Shown here piece by piece: positions 16,726 to 26,333 of a stretch of 64,000 nt of DNA. The notes under the pieces are model-generated. The model was given only the letters and a program-made list of their open reading frames with translations, made no database searches and was not told the origin of the DNA. A program made the translations under genes and the position numbers. Source of the DNA: Nodosilinea sp. WJT8-NPBG4. GTDB taxonomy: Bacteria > Cyanobacteriota > Cyanobacteriia > Phormidesmidales > Phormidesmidaceae. The stretch lies in the NCBI GenBank assembly GCA_019359285.1, contig JAHHHQ010000055.1, forward strand, positions 1 through 64,000. Reading direction: 5' to 3'. Position 1 is the first letter of the stretch, and every line of letters begins with the position of its first letter.

Positions 16726-19700
16726 ATGACGACTGCTAAGCCTTGCTCCTACTCTAAAACCCCTAACCATAGCAATGGGGCATCGGCTCCCCCCCCGCCT
16801 CCCTCGGCCAAGGCCCAGCTGAAGACAACCAAACGTAATCAAGTTAGCCCTCCTCCCAAGCCTACCTCAGACACTGGTAAATCGAATCCTAAGACCACTC
16901 CAAAAGCCGAGGGCAGCAATAAGGCGCGCACATTGCGGAGCCGTCTACTCCTCACCCTAATGCCGGTAACGCTGTTGCCCCTGGCCATCATTAGCGCTGT
17001 GGAATACTGGATTACCCAGGATCGAGTTTACAGTGCAGAGGAAGTCTCTCTTCAGAAAGAAGCCCTCGTCGGTAGTGACCTCAGCGCTGCCTTCATTGAA
17101 GAACTGCGTATGAATGCGGAACTGGTGGGCATTAATCCCATGCTCCAGGCGACGTTGCAGGCGGCTGACCGAGAAGTTGCCACCAAAAAGCTAGCCCAAG
17201 TTCCAGCGGAAAGTCTAGAAAAATACTACAACGGCAGTAAACTGCTTCTACCCAATGCCGGTCTCAACACCTATCTGCAACAGGTGACCGAGAAGGCAGG
17301 TCTAGAAGAAATATCTGTAACGAACCGCGACGGCTTTAACGTTGCCTATTCAAACGTCACCTCTGACTTTGTTCAGAGTGATGAAGCCTGGTGGCAGGGT
17401 GTCCATAAAGACGGCCTCTTTGTGGAATCGCCAGAATACGATGAGTCGGCAGGAGCCTACGTTCTAGCGCTAACCACAACCATTCAAGCTCCAACTACCG
17501 CTGAAGTCGTAGGGGTGATTAAATCTGGGGCGTCCCTAGCGGGCTTAAATGACAGCCTGGCCGAGTTTCTCGGCACGGTCAAACAGTCGAACCAAATCCA
17601 GGTGGTTGATCCTGCCACTGGTAATGTAGTGGCCTCGTTCAAGGCGGGGGAAGATGGCCAAGCCGTGGCCATCCCGACTAGCGAACTGGTTGACCAAACG
17701 GCTACGGGGGGAGAACCGGTTACTAAAATTGCTGCTGCCCTGCAGGCTGCTGCCGCCACCGAGCAATCTCCAGAACAACTGGTAGCTACCCTGAAGGCAT
17801 CCTTCAACGTTCAAGCGCTACAGGTAGAGCGCCTCACTCGTCAGGACAGAGATGTCTTGGTTGCCCAGTTTAATGACGGCACTAAACACTACGCTATGGC
17901 CACGGTGCCCAATCTCCAGTGGGTTGCGATCGCCTCCATTGATACAACTGAGCTAAAAGAGGCCGGGTATGAGGTTCTCAAGCGGTTCTTGATCATTGGG
18001 GGTATTCTCAGTGCCGCCGCCATGGGCATGATTCTCTACATGTCCCGCCGGGTTTCGGCCCCCATTAACCAGTTGTCTGAGACCGCCAACCGAATGGCTG
18101 ACGGTGATTTGAATGTTGTCGCCATCGAAGCCGGTACCTTAGAGACCCAGCAGTTGGCGAGCACCTTTAACAACCTGGTGAAACAGGTCAAGAACCTGCT
18201 CAGACTCCAGCAGAATGAAACCGAGCGGGTACAGTCCCTGGCCGCGATCACCCAGGCGAAAAACGACAGCGATATGCTGACCCCCCTGAATAAGTATTTG
18301 GATGAGGTGCGCATCAAACTGGCGGCAGACCGGGTAGTGGTCTATCGTCTCAAACCAGACCTGACCGGTTACATTGCCGGTGAAGCCGTTCTGCCAGGGT
18401 TTCCGGTGGCCCTAGGGGATACCATTAGCGATCCCTGCATTCCCCAAGCGCTAATCGATGCCTACAAACAGGGTCGAGTTGTGCCCACCGATGACGTAAT
18501 GAACTCAGGCTTCCACCCCGACCACCAGCAGTTGATGGTGCGTCTGCAGATTAAATCGAACCTGGTGGTACCCATTCAGGTGGCCGGTGAATTGTATGGT
18601 CTGTTGGTCACCCACCACTGCGCCCGCCTCCACACCTGGCAACCCGAGGAAGTGGCTATCCTCCAGCAGGAAGCTCAACAGCTCGGGGTTGCCATGAGTA
18701 GTTTGGCCGCCCTTGAGACCCAAATGTTTGCCGTAGCCGAACAAGAGCGGCGACGTCAGTCGCTAGAGACGCAGATTCTCAGCATGATGACCCGCATTGA
18801 AGGCGCGGCTGATGGAGACTTGACCGCCCGGGCCCAGCTGATGGAAGGGGAAATTGGTATTGTCGCTGACCTGTTCAATGCTGTCATTGAGAACCTGCAG
18901 GATATCGCTATTCAGGTGCGAGATTCTTCGGGCCAGGTGAACCAGTCTCTCAGCCAAAATGAGGTCGCGATTCGTGAGCTAGCTGAGAAAGCCATTGTAG
19001 AAACCAAGGAAATCCAGATAGCACTGGGTTCTGTACAGACTATGTCTCAAGCCATTGAGACCGTGGCCCACAATGCTGAAGAGGCATCAACCATTGCCAA
19101 CTCAGCCTACGAAACGGTGCAGGCGGGTAATCAGGCTATGGATCAAACGGTGAGCAGCATTCTCGGCTTGCGGACCACCATGGGAGACACCACCAAGAAA
19201 ATGAAACGCCTGGGAGAGTCAGCCCAGAAGATTTCCCAGGTGGTTGCCTTGATTGATGAACTGGCCCTAAAAACCAACCTCCTCTCGATTAACGCCAGTG
19301 TGGAGGCGGCTCGGGCCGGTGAACTCGGTCAGGGCTTTACGGCGGTTGCTGAACAGGTGGGGGCGCTGGCCGAACAGTCAGCCGCAGCAACCAAGGAAAT
19401 TGCCAAGATTGTCACCAGTATTCAGGCCGAAACCCAGGAACTGGTAGCAGCCATGGAACTAGGCACTACCCAGGTGGTAGACAGTACTCACCAGGTGGAA
19501 ACGACCAAGCGGCGCTTGACCGAAGTGCTAGGGCGATCGCAGGAAATTGACCAACTGATGCGGGCTATTTCGGAAAGCACGATTGCCCAGGCGGCGTCGG
19601 CCCAGAGCGTAACAACGGTTATGCAACAGGTCACCCAAGCGTCAAAACAGCGTTCGCTGGAATCCCGCGAGGTTGCCCAGGCCATGCAAGCAACGGCGCA

Positions 19701-19749
19701 GGTCTCCCAAAAACTGCAAGCTTCTGTGGAGCAGTTTAAGGTCGATTAG
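16726..19749 (+). CDS. Methyl-accepting chemotaxis receptor with dCache, HAMP and GAF (PixJ/PilJ type)
   Basis: A 1007-residue membrane receptor with a Pro-rich cytoplasmic leader (1-70), TM1 (about 73-95), an extracytoplasmic dCache-like sensor (about 100-410) and TM2 (about 418-438). HAMP, one GAF domain (about 515-660), a second HAMP-like segment and the methyl-accepting hairpin (about 745-1000, tip LALKTNLLSINASVEAARAGE) follow. The GAF domain has a DPCI motif like the second cysteine of cyanobacteriochromes. The canonical chromophore Cys is replaced (GFHPDHQQL), so bilin binding is doubtful. Confidence 0.92.
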   Translation: MTTAKPCSYSKTPNHSNGASAPPPPPSAKAQLKTTKRNQVSPPPKPTSDTGKSNPKTTPKAEGSNKARTLRSRLLLTLMPVTLLPLAIISAVEYWITQDRVYSAEEVSLQKEALVGSDLSAAFIEELRMNAELVGINPMLQATLQAADREVATKKLAQVPAESLEKYYNGSKLLLPNAGLNTYLQQVTEKAGLEEISVTNRDGFNVAYSNVTSDFVQSDEAWWQGVHKDGLFVESPEYDESAGAYVLALTTTIQAPTTAEVVGVIKSGASLAGLNDSLAEFLGTVKQSNQIQVVDPATGNVVASFKAGEDGQAVAIPTSELVDQTATGGEPVTKIAAALQAAAATEQSPEQLVATLKASFNVQALQVERLTRQDRDVLVAQFNDGTKHYAMATVPNLQWVAIASIDTTELKEAGYEVLKRFLIIGGILSAAAMGMILYMSRRVSAPINQLSETANRMADGDLNVVAIEAGTLETQQLASTFNNLVKQVKNLLRLQQNETERVQSLAAITQAKNDSDMLTPLNKYLDEVRIKLAADRVVVYRLKPDLTGYIAGEAVLPGFPVALGDTISDPCIPQALIDAYKQGRVVPTDDVMNSGFHPDHQQLMVRLQIKSNLVVPIQVAGELYGLLVTHHCARLHTWQPEEVAILQQEAQQLGVAMSSLAALETQMFAVAEQERRRQSLETQILSMMTRIEGAADGDLTARAQLMEGEIGIVADLFNAVIENLQDIAIQVRDSSGQVNQSLSQNEVAIRELAEKAIVETKEIQIALGSVQTMSQAIETVAHNAEEASTIANSAYETVQAGNQAMDQTVSSILGLRTTMGDTTKKMKRLGESAQKISQVVALIDELALKTNLLSINASVEAARAGELGQGFTAVAEQVGALAEQSAAATKEIAKIVTSIQAETQELVAAMELGTTQVVDSTHQVETTKRRLTEVLGRSQEIDQLMRAISESTIAQAASAQSVTTVMQQVTQASKQRSLESREVAQAMQATAQVSQKLQASVEQFKVD

Positions 19750-19787
19750 AACGACGTGGATGTGAAGGTACCCGTCCTTATGGTTAA

Positions 19788-19816
19788 GGGTTGAGTGTGT
19801 CCGTTGACATCAACCC
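19788..19816 (+). promoter_or_regulatory. Hairpin between receptor and kinase genes
   Basis: GGGTTGA pairs with TCAACCC around a 15-base loop in the 140-base gap. No T-run follows, so it may be an mRNA processing or stabilising hairpin rather than a terminator. Confidence 0.35.
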
Positions 19817-19889
19817 TCAGCCCTAAACCCTCAAAACCTATTGCCCGCTGCCTCGCTGATGGCTAAACGTCGCTCACAGAGACACTACT

Positions 19890-22800
19890 ATGGATACAGA
19901 ACAACAGGTTCGCCTCAGTTTTCTCGAAGAAGTTGAAGACTATTTCGAGAAAATTGAAGCCGTTGCCTTAGCGCTAAGCACCGCTGCCCTCGATACCGCC
20001 CAACTTGACCAGGCGCTGCGAGCGGCGCACTCGGTTAAGGGTGGGGCCGCCATGATGGGCTTTATGCCCATCAGCCAAATTGCCCACCGGCTCGAAGATT
20101 TTCTCAAGATTTTGAGGGTTCGTGGCGATGCGATCGCGATCGATGCTCAGATCGAATCGCTATTTCTGCAAGGGGTCGATGCGCTGCGCCTGGCTAGCCG
20201 CTGTAGCCGCCAAGGGATCGCCCTTGATGACATCAGAATGAAGGCCGAGATCGAGCCGATTTTCGAGCAGCTGCGATCGCACCTGGGCGATCTTCGTCCC
20301 GAAGACGACGACCTGCTGTTGGCCCAGGAAGAGAACGTTGATGTGGCCACGCTAATTTTCTCCAGCGGGGTTGAAGAATGCCTGGATGAGTTCGAGGCCC
20401 AGTTAGCCCAGCTGGCGACCCATCAACTAGCCGCTGAACTGGGAGCTACTACAGAGCAGCTAACTGAGTTTGGCCGCATGAGCGACCTAGCGGTCTTTGT
20501 CCAGCTGTGTGAATCGGTTCAAGCGTACCTGCCCCAAATTAGCGATGAGCACATCGTTGCCTTTGGTCAAGAAGTCTTGTCCACTTGGCGCCGATCCCAC
20601 GCCCTGGTGCTTATTGGTCGGGCCAGCCACTTGCCCCACACCATCGTCGTCAACGACCTCTGGCTGAGCACAAGCGACCCTACCCCAGCGAGCGCCCAGG
20701 ACGGGGTTGACTATGAGGTTCACGATGGAGATCTAGCGCTGCTGGGCACCCTGGCCAGTGGCTGGAAGGACGGGGAGGCCGATGATCTAGAATTTCCAGG
20801 CCTGGACTGGCTGGATGGCAGCAACCTGCACGACCTAGAAGATTTTGTCGGCAGCTTTGGCACCACTGACTCAGAGCCCAATCTAGAACCCGATCTAGAA
20901 GCTCACCCAGACTCTTTAGAATTTGACCCCGACCCCATTGCGATCGACCTCGATCTCACGGCTGTGGCTGACGTACAACTAGACGTTGTAGCAGATAAAC
21001 CAGCCATTTTGATTGAGGCTCTAGACAGCTCAGTCAATGTCGTGACCCCCACGGATGACCCGGCGCTGGCAGCAGTCATCGCCGATCTCGCCCCAGCGCC
21101 GGTAAGGGCACCTGCTGAGCCCATGGGTGCGGCGCAGAATACAACTGTTCGGGTCTCTGCCCAGCAGTTGCAACACCTCAACGCTCTCTTTGGCAAGCTG
21201 ATCGTAGAGCGCAATGCCGTCAACCTGCGGCACTCCCAATTGCACAGCTTGGTGGCCCTTATGCAAGACCGCATGGGGCAAATTGAGCAGTCAAGCCGTC
21301 AGCTGCGGCAGTGGTATGACCGGGCATCGATGGAAGGGTTAGTGTCTACATCAATGCCGCTAGAGTCTGACCCTAACCCAGGAGCGATGGGCTCAACCCT
21401 GGGTAGTCTGTTCCCCTCAGGGGAGCAATCTTCCTTGACCCAACAATTTGATGCCCTGGAATTCGATCGCTATACCGACCTCCATCTCATCTCTCAGGAG
21501 CAAATGGAACGGATTGTGCAGCTTCAAGAGGTATCGAGCGACATTGCCTTAAGCCTACGGGAAGCCAGCACTGCCACCACAGACCTGAACTATACAACTC
21601 GGGCGCTACAGAGTGGCATGACCAAGATGCAAATGCGACCCTTTAGCACGCTGGTCAAACGTTTTCCTCGGGTCATGCGAGATCTGGCCTTACAGTACAA
21701 CAAGCAGGTCAACCTCACCATTGAGGGAGATATGACCCTGATCGACCAGGTCGCCATCGAAGCCCTAACCGACCCGCTCAATCACCTACTTCGCAATGCC
21801 TTTGGCCACGGCATCGAATTGCCTGAGGAGCGCATTGCGGCCGGCAAGGCGGCAGAAGGTACGATCACAATCAGGGCCATTCACCGGGGTAACCAGACTC
21901 TGATCACGATTAAGGATGATGGCCGGGGCATTGATCCGGCAAAAATTCGCAGCTGCCTACGTCGCATGGGTATGACCGAAGCGGAGGTGTACAACCTGCA
22001 CGATCACGACCTGCTAAACATGATCTTCGAGCCGGGTTTCAGTACGGCGGAACAAGTGACTGAACTCTCGGGCCGAGGGGTTGGCATGGATATCGTACGC
22101 ACCAACGTGCAACAGATTCGGGGCGATATTCGAGTCGATACCCGGCTAGGCCAAGGGACTACATTTACCATTCAAGTACCGCTGGCCGTTTCTGTCTTGC
22201 GAGTCATGCTGGTAGAAAGTGCCCGACTGGTCTTTGCTATTCCCATCGATAGTATTAAGGCGATGGCGAGCCTACCCACTAGTCTAGAGGAGCGCACCCG
22301 TGATTTGGCCCGTGATTTAGTTTGGGAAGGTCAACGGGTTGACCTGATTCGCCTGGAAGACTGGCTGCAGTGTAATGGTGCAGGGCGACCCTTCGAAATG
22401 GATGGAACGCCAATGATTAACCAACCCACTGTCTTGGTGATTCAGCAGGACGAGGGGTTGCAGGGGCTGTGTATCGATCGCTTTTGGGGTGAGCAAGAAA
22501 TTTCCCTTAGCCCCATCAAAGGCCCTGTCGCTCTGCCTGCCTACTTCAGCAGCACCGGCATTCTAGGCGATGGGCACGTGATTCCTCTGTTAGATCCGTT
22601 CCAACTGCTGGAGTGGATTCAAGCTCAATCGCCTCGGGATCGGGAATTGCCCCCACCATCGGTACCGGTGGCATTACCTCGCCCCCCCGTCCAGGCTGTC
22701 CGTTCACCAGCGTCGATCGCCGCTGTACCCGCGGTGTCCCCCGGTCAGTCGCCAACGTTGCTGATTGTCGATGACTCAATTAATGTTCGCCGTTATCTGG

Positions 22801-23165
22801 CCCTCACCCTCGAGAAAGCTGGCTATCAGGTTGAGCAAGCCAAGGATGGTCAAGAGGCGATCGATAAACTAGCAGCGGGTCTCAGGGTAGAGGCAATCAT
22901 CTGTGATATTGAGATGCCCCGACTCGATGGATACGGGGTGCTGTCAGAGCTGCGATCGTGGCCTGACTACCAGCAACTCCCGATCGCGATGTTGACATCT
23001 CGGATGAATGATAAACACCGTAAACTGGCCATGAGCTTGGGGGCCTCAGCGTACTTCTCAAAACCCTATAACGAGCAAGAGCTCCTCAAAACCCTACAGG
23101 GATTAATCGAAGCAGCCAAAGAGCAAGCACCCCGTAGTCGCGAGGTGAGCCCAGCTTTATTGTAA
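19890..23165 (+). CDS. CheA-like hybrid histidine kinase (PixL/PilL type)
   Basis: A 1091-residue kinase with an N-terminal HPt domain (phospho-His47 in AAHSVKGGAAMMG), a long variable acidic linker, dimerisation domain, HATPase (about 610-760; N box NHLLRNAFGHGIE, G box DDGRGID, GRGVGMDIV), CheW-like regulatory domain and a C-terminal receiver (about 952-1080, Asp in ICDIEMPRLDG). In the N box the residue after NAF is Gly, where most CheA proteins have Asp (NA.DHG). The essential Asn is kept. Last gene of the operon; it phosphorylates the receivers to steer pilus motility. Confidence 0.93.
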   Translation: MDTEQQVRLSFLEEVEDYFEKIEAVALALSTAALDTAQLDQALRAAHSVKGGAAMMGFMPISQIAHRLEDFLKILRVRGDAIAIDAQIESLFLQGVDALRLASRCSRQGIALDDIRMKAEIEPIFEQLRSHLGDLRPEDDDLLLAQEENVDVATLIFSSGVEECLDEFEAQLAQLATHQLAAELGATTEQLTEFGRMSDLAVFVQLCESVQAYLPQISDEHIVAFGQEVLSTWRRSHALVLIGRASHLPHTIVVNDLWLSTSDPTPASAQDGVDYEVHDGDLALLGTLASGWKDGEADDLEFPGLDWLDGSNLHDLEDFVGSFGTTDSEPNLEPDLEAHPDSLEFDPDPIAIDLDLTAVADVQLDVVADKPAILIEALDSSVNVVTPTDDPALAAVIADLAPAPVRAPAEPMGAAQNTTVRVSAQQLQHLNALFGKLIVERNAVNLRHSQLHSLVALMQDRMGQIEQSSRQLRQWYDRASMEGLVSTSMPLESDPNPGAMGSTLGSLFPSGEQSSLTQQFDALEFDRYTDLHLISQEQMERIVQLQEVSSDIALSLREASTATTDLNYTTRALQSGMTKMQMRPFSTLVKRFPRVMRDLALQYNKQVNLTIEGDMTLIDQVAIEALTDPLNHLLRNAFGHGIELPEERIAAGKAAEGTITIRAIHRGNQTLITIKDDGRGIDPAKIRSCLRRMGMTEAEVYNLHDHDLLNMIFEPGFSTAEQVTELSGRGVGMDIVRTNVQQIRGDIRVDTRLGQGTTFTIQVPLAVSVLRVMLVESARLVFAIPIDSIKAMASLPTSLEERTRDLARDLVWEGQRVDLIRLEDWLQCNGAGRPFEMDGTPMINQPTVLVIQQDEGLQGLCIDRFWGEQEISLSPIKGPVALPAYFSSTGILGDGHVIPLLDPFQLLEWIQAQSPRDRELPPPSVPVALPRPPVQAVRSPASIAAVPAVSPGQSPTLLIVDDSINVRRYLALTLEKAGYQVEQAKDGQEAIDKLAAGLRVEAIICDIEMPRLDGYGVLSELRSWPDYQQLPIAMLTSRMNDKHRKLAMSLGASAYFSKPYNEQELLKTLQGLIEAAKEQAPRSREVSPALL

Positions 23166-23208
23166 GCACCGATTGTTAGTGCAAACATTTTTGATCAATC
23201 ATCCTGTT

Positions 23209-23312
23209 ATACCAAATCCGAATCACATAACCCCGATTCCCAAAATGCCAAACCGTAGGGGCGAATGGCATTCGCCCAGTTAAATCGGGGGTAACCAGGT
23301 AGGATTTGGTAT
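23209..23312. repeat. 104-bp MITE-like palindromic element
   Basis: Terminal inverted repeats ATACCAAATCC/GGATTTGGTAT (11 bases, perfect) enclose nested palindromes CCCCGATT/AATCGGGG and GGGCGAATG/CATTCGCCC. Small non-coding elements of this form are widespread in cyanobacterial genomes. It lies directly downstream of the kinase gene and may double as its terminator. Confidence 0.75.
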
Positions 23313-23515
23313 TACACGTTAACTATCCACCCTCCCTGCACGGAGAAGGTGGACAGTTTTTCACACCATAGAGCGGCAAGCTCGAAGTTTGAAGTCGTAT
23401 CAGCTGGGTAATTGCGATCAGCTAGTGCTGTGTCAAGCTTTAATTTTGGGTTTAACTGAGCAGCTAATTGGAGGATCATAGTTTTAGCCCTCATCCCCGC
23501 TGCTTACGAGGACTT

Positions 23516-23624
23516 AACCTGCGGAACCTACAATGACACACAGTATTTATGTAAGCAAATAGCCTAAACTAATCGGTGCTTCATCCATGGAGTACTAAGG
23601 CTTCCACCCGACATTCCGCAGGTT
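23516..23624. repeat. 109-bp element with 11-bp perfect inverted ends
   Basis: AACCTGCGGAA (23516-23526) and its exact inverse (23614-23624) bound 109 bases with no gene. The right copy abuts the 3' end of the IS1634 remnant. The ends resemble IS1634-type termini, so this may be a derived MITE or the two joined ends of a deleted copy. Confidence 0.55.
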
Positions 23625-23632
23625 GACAGGGG

Positions 23633-24270
23633 TTAATTTAGGAGATAGCAACGGCAGGTCGGGAAGCCCAATAGGCGAATGATTTTGCTGCGTTCTTCTG
23701 AGAGGTTACTAACTTGCTGGGAAGAGCCGATTGAGACGAGGTGAATGGCTTGGAACTTCTGCAAAATCCAGCGGAAGGTCGGATTGCGGGTCGGGCGCTG
23801 CTTTTGGTCGAGCACCGTGTCATCGGCTTGGGCGAGTTGGGCTCTGAGTTTACGCTGACCCAAACTGTAGACCAGCAGGGTCAAGGCCATCACGAGGGCT
23901 AGGGCTTGCTCCTTCAGGAGCCATTTCATGAACGACCCGCTGGGGCTTTTTGATAAAGACACTGCTGGTGAAGAAGAGGGGGTCTTTGAGGAAGCGAAAG
24001 CCCCCCTCCACATGCTGCTGGGCTTTGTACTCACGCAGCAGTCGTTCTGCTGGGTAGGTGTCTTCATCGAGGACATTGGTAGCCAGAATGAAACGACGAT
24101 GGCGCTGTTGGCACTGGGCCTCGTACTCATCGGTGCGTTCCAGCGTTGCCTGCCATTGATAGCCCAGAGCGACCGGGTCTGAGGGTTGAGAATGCTTGGG
24201 CCGACCGGAGGTGCGTTTAGCGGCAACAGAGACCAGGGCCACCTGAGTCAGGGTGTAAGGCACCGGGACG
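23633..24270 (-). pseudogene. IS1634-family transposase, C-terminal half, frameshifted
   Basis: One frame (down to about 23900) reads YTLTQVALVSVAAKRTSGRPKHS, HRRFILATNVLD and YKAQQHVEGGFRFLKDPLFFTSSVFIKKPQRV. A second frame then continues LALVMALTLLVYSLGQRKLRAQLAQ and VSNLSEERSKIIRLLGFP to a stop at 23633. This is the DDE C-terminal half of an IS1634 transposase with a frameshift near 23930. The N-terminal half is missing and the fragment is fused to another gene at about 24265. Confidence 0.8.
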
Positions 24271-24547
24271 TAAACAGCGGGTGAGTATCCAACATTTCCA
24301 AGCGCTGCTCCAGGTCCAGTCGCTGCACTGGGTCTAAGATCAGCTGACCATCGTAGTAGCTGGCCCCCTCCGGCTGCCATTCCTCTCCGTACCAAGCCAA
24401 TGGGTCATCAGGAACAGCGATCGCTCCAGTGTTCAGCCTAAAATCAGGGCAGCGATCGCCCTCTATTCCCTCAGGGTGAGCTACACAAACTAGATAAGGG
24501 CTGTGGGCGCAGAAGTGACAGAGATTGCAGCAGTCGAGCTTAGCCAT
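24248..24547 (-). pseudogene. Cys-rich small cyanobacterial protein truncated by IS1634 remnant
   Basis: From the ATG at 24547 the product reads MAKLDCCNLCHFCAHSPYLVCVAHPEGIEGDRCPDFR and later LEMLDTHPLF, a pattern of small cyanobacterial zinc-binding-like proteins whose end normally carries more Cys residues. After LDTHPLF the frame enters IS sequence and stops (TSRCLTP). The C-terminal end is therefore lost. Function unknown. Confidence 0.6.
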
Positions 24548-24599
24548 TAGTACCCGCAGGCATCCGCCCCAAGTGATCTGGTAATCGTACCGTCTGGCT

Positions 24600-24764
24600 C
24601 TAGTGTCGCCTACCAGATGCCATCAGCCCGCCAGAGCTGGTAACGATATTGCCCTCATAGAGGATGAAGGTAGTAGCCATTAGTAAAACGGTACAGGCTG
24701 CGATCGCCCCCAATGCTTGTCAGGGACGAACAGTGGTCGCTGTAATCGGCTGATTCTCTTTCAT
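24600..24764 (-). pseudogene. Small membrane protein with in-frame stop
   Basis: MKENQPITATTVRP is followed by TGA (24722-24720) and then, in the same frame, QALGAIAACTVLLMATTFILYEGNIVTSSGG to a TAG. The second part is one hydrophobic helix. A single CGA-to-TGA change would explain the break. It is too short to assign; it might restart at an internal ATG. Confidence 0.4.
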
Positions 24765-24848
24765 GCTGCACCCCAGACATTTACTTTTAGGATGCTTATA
24801 TCGCCGCAAAAGCCATTGAGAAAGCAATTCAGGAGTGGAAAGTCTCTA

Positions 24849-24880
24849 AACAAAAATAAACCCCCAGAAAAGTTTCTGGG
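24849..24880 (-). terminator. Terminator of the RidA-like gene
   Basis: CCCAGAAA pairs with TTTCTGGG around a 2-base loop. On the minus strand it is followed by GGTTTATTTTTGTTT. It lies 37 bases after the stop codon of the exported RidA gene. Confidence 0.75.
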
Positions 24881-24917
24881 AGTGGGTTAGGGAGATTTGA
24901 AGAATGTTGGCAACTGG

Positions 24918-25406
24918 TCAGTCCTCCGGGGCGTAGAATGTCCCCTCGACCTCGAAAATGTCATCTTGGTTTAGCCGATCCACTTCGACGATGGTACGGG
25001 GTGGGTAAGGGCCATCACCCCAAAGCTCAGCCTGGATCTTGTTGGCGATAGGACGGTAGCGGTACATGTCCGTCACGTAGACCACGATGCGAACTGCATC
25101 TTGCAGGCTGGCTCCTTCAGACTCAGCGATCAGCTGCATGTTCAAGAAGGCTTGCCTCACCCGGCCTTCCTCATCGGCCACCAGTGTATTTGTAGCCGGG
25201 TCAATGCCGCGCATTCCAGCGACAAAAACAAAATCCCCAGCCCGAGTCCCCAAGTTCCAGGTGCCAGTCGGAGCAATCGCCCCCTCCGGCGCGAGCGTTC
25301 TAACACCATTGGGAGAAACCGGAAACCCATCTTGAGCTTTACCCCCAGTTGCGAATGTAGCCCAAAGGCCCAAACTTGAAGCAAATGCTAAAACAACACG
25401 ATTCAT
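24918..25406 (-). CDS. Exported RidA/YjgF-family protein
   Basis: A 162-residue protein with an N-terminal signal peptide (MNRVVLAFASSLGLWATFATGGKAQ), followed by a full RidA domain (about 40-160). The domain has the family features GDFVFVAGMRGIDP, VRQAFLNMQLIAESEGASLQDAVRIVVYVTDM, and ending PPRTIVEVDRLNQDDIFEVEGTFYAP. The conserved Arg of active imine deaminases is present in PPRTIVEV. RidA proteins hydrolyse reactive enamines/imines; an exported form would act outside the cytoplasm. A start 18 bases upstream is possible, but this one opens the signal peptide cleanly. It is a single gene with its own terminator. Confidence 0.88.
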   Translation of the reverse strand: MNRVVLAFASSLGLWATFATGGKAQDGFPVSPNGVRTLAPEGAIAPTGTWNLGTRAGDFVFVAGMRGIDPATNTLVADEEGRVRQAFLNMQLIAESEGASLQDAVRIVVYVTDMYRYRPIANKIQAELWGDGPYPPRTIVEVDRLNQDDIFEVEGTFYAPED

Positions 25407-25506
25407 ACTTGTAATCTCGATCACACCATCGAGAACTATAGAGACTGCAACGGCTCCGTCGCGTAGCTGGAATCACTAAACCCAGGGCCTTAGGCAACTG
25501 GTCTAC

Positions 25507-25537
25507 AAAAAAGCCCCAGAGTGATGCTCCTAGGGCT
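25507..25537 (-). terminator. Minus-strand terminator of an unidentified transcript
   Basis: On the minus strand AGCCC pairs with GGGCT (extended by partly paired inner bases) and is followed by six T residues. No minus-strand protein gene lies upstream of it, only the antisense of the HTH gene, so it may end a small or antisense RNA. Confidence 0.5.
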
Positions 25538-25710
25538 GGTGCTGGTGTGTTTTTTGATAGTTCGATTGTACTGTAGCAAGAGTGTTCTGGAGTTCACAAA
25601 TCCTGTCACCGTGGCTATGGTGGCAAGATAGTACAACAGACAATGCAGCGGGAACATCAAGAAACTCAAGGGTTTCCATGGTCCTGTCTGAGCTAGACAA
25701 AACACCAGCC

Positions 25711-26333
25711 ATGACAGAACCAGTAGAGTGCTCCATAGTGGACGAACTGCCTCTAAAGAGCTTGCCCGCCCGCTATGGAGTTGCCCGTTCTCAGATCTAC
25801 AACCGCATCAATGCCCTGGGTATTGTGACGGTCAAGCGCGACAAAAACAAAGCCTACGTAACGGCGGATCAGATCACATTGCTGGATCGAATCCACGAAC
25901 TGATTTGCAGGACTACACGCTAGAGGCTGCTGCTGCTGAAATTCTAGGCCAACCTACAAGACAGTCCCTTGAGACAGCAGGACAGTACCTCATTCATCAG
26001 CCTAGCCCAACCCTAGAACAGTCTCACGAGGTAGCAGGACAGCTAGAGATGCTTCAGGCGTTAGTGGCTGCATTGGCGGAGCTTCTCCATGGGAGAATCG
26101 CCCACCAACAGCCCACAGTTGCACCACCAGCATTGCCGAACCCTCTTTCTCGTTTTGAGCAACTTCAAGCGATCGCCGACAACGACTGGCGACCTAGCAC
26201 CAGTGAATTAGCTGAGATCCTGAGCCTCACTTCTCTCTCTGGGGCAACCTTTGAGCGCTACGGCTTTCGCTTCACCAGAGCCGGGAAAAACGGCTCCCAG
26301 TCAGCCTGGAAAGTGGAGAAGATCCATGACTAA
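25711..26333 (+). pseudogene. HTH-domain protein, frameshifted, upstream partner of an IS630-split gene pair
   Basis: The frame from ATG 25711 gives LPLKSLPARYGVARSQIYNRINALGIVTVKRDKNKAYVTADQITLLDRIHEL, a MerR/excisionase-like DNA-binding head, and then stops at 25923. The adjacent frame carries on from about 25912 with LEAAAAEILGQPTRQ through a coiled middle to SELAEILSLTSLSGATFERYGFRFTRAGKN...EKIHD (stop 26331-26333). One base lost or gained near 25910 explains the split. It ends exactly at the IS630 insertion site, where it formerly overlapped the next gene. Function unknown. Confidence 0.65.
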
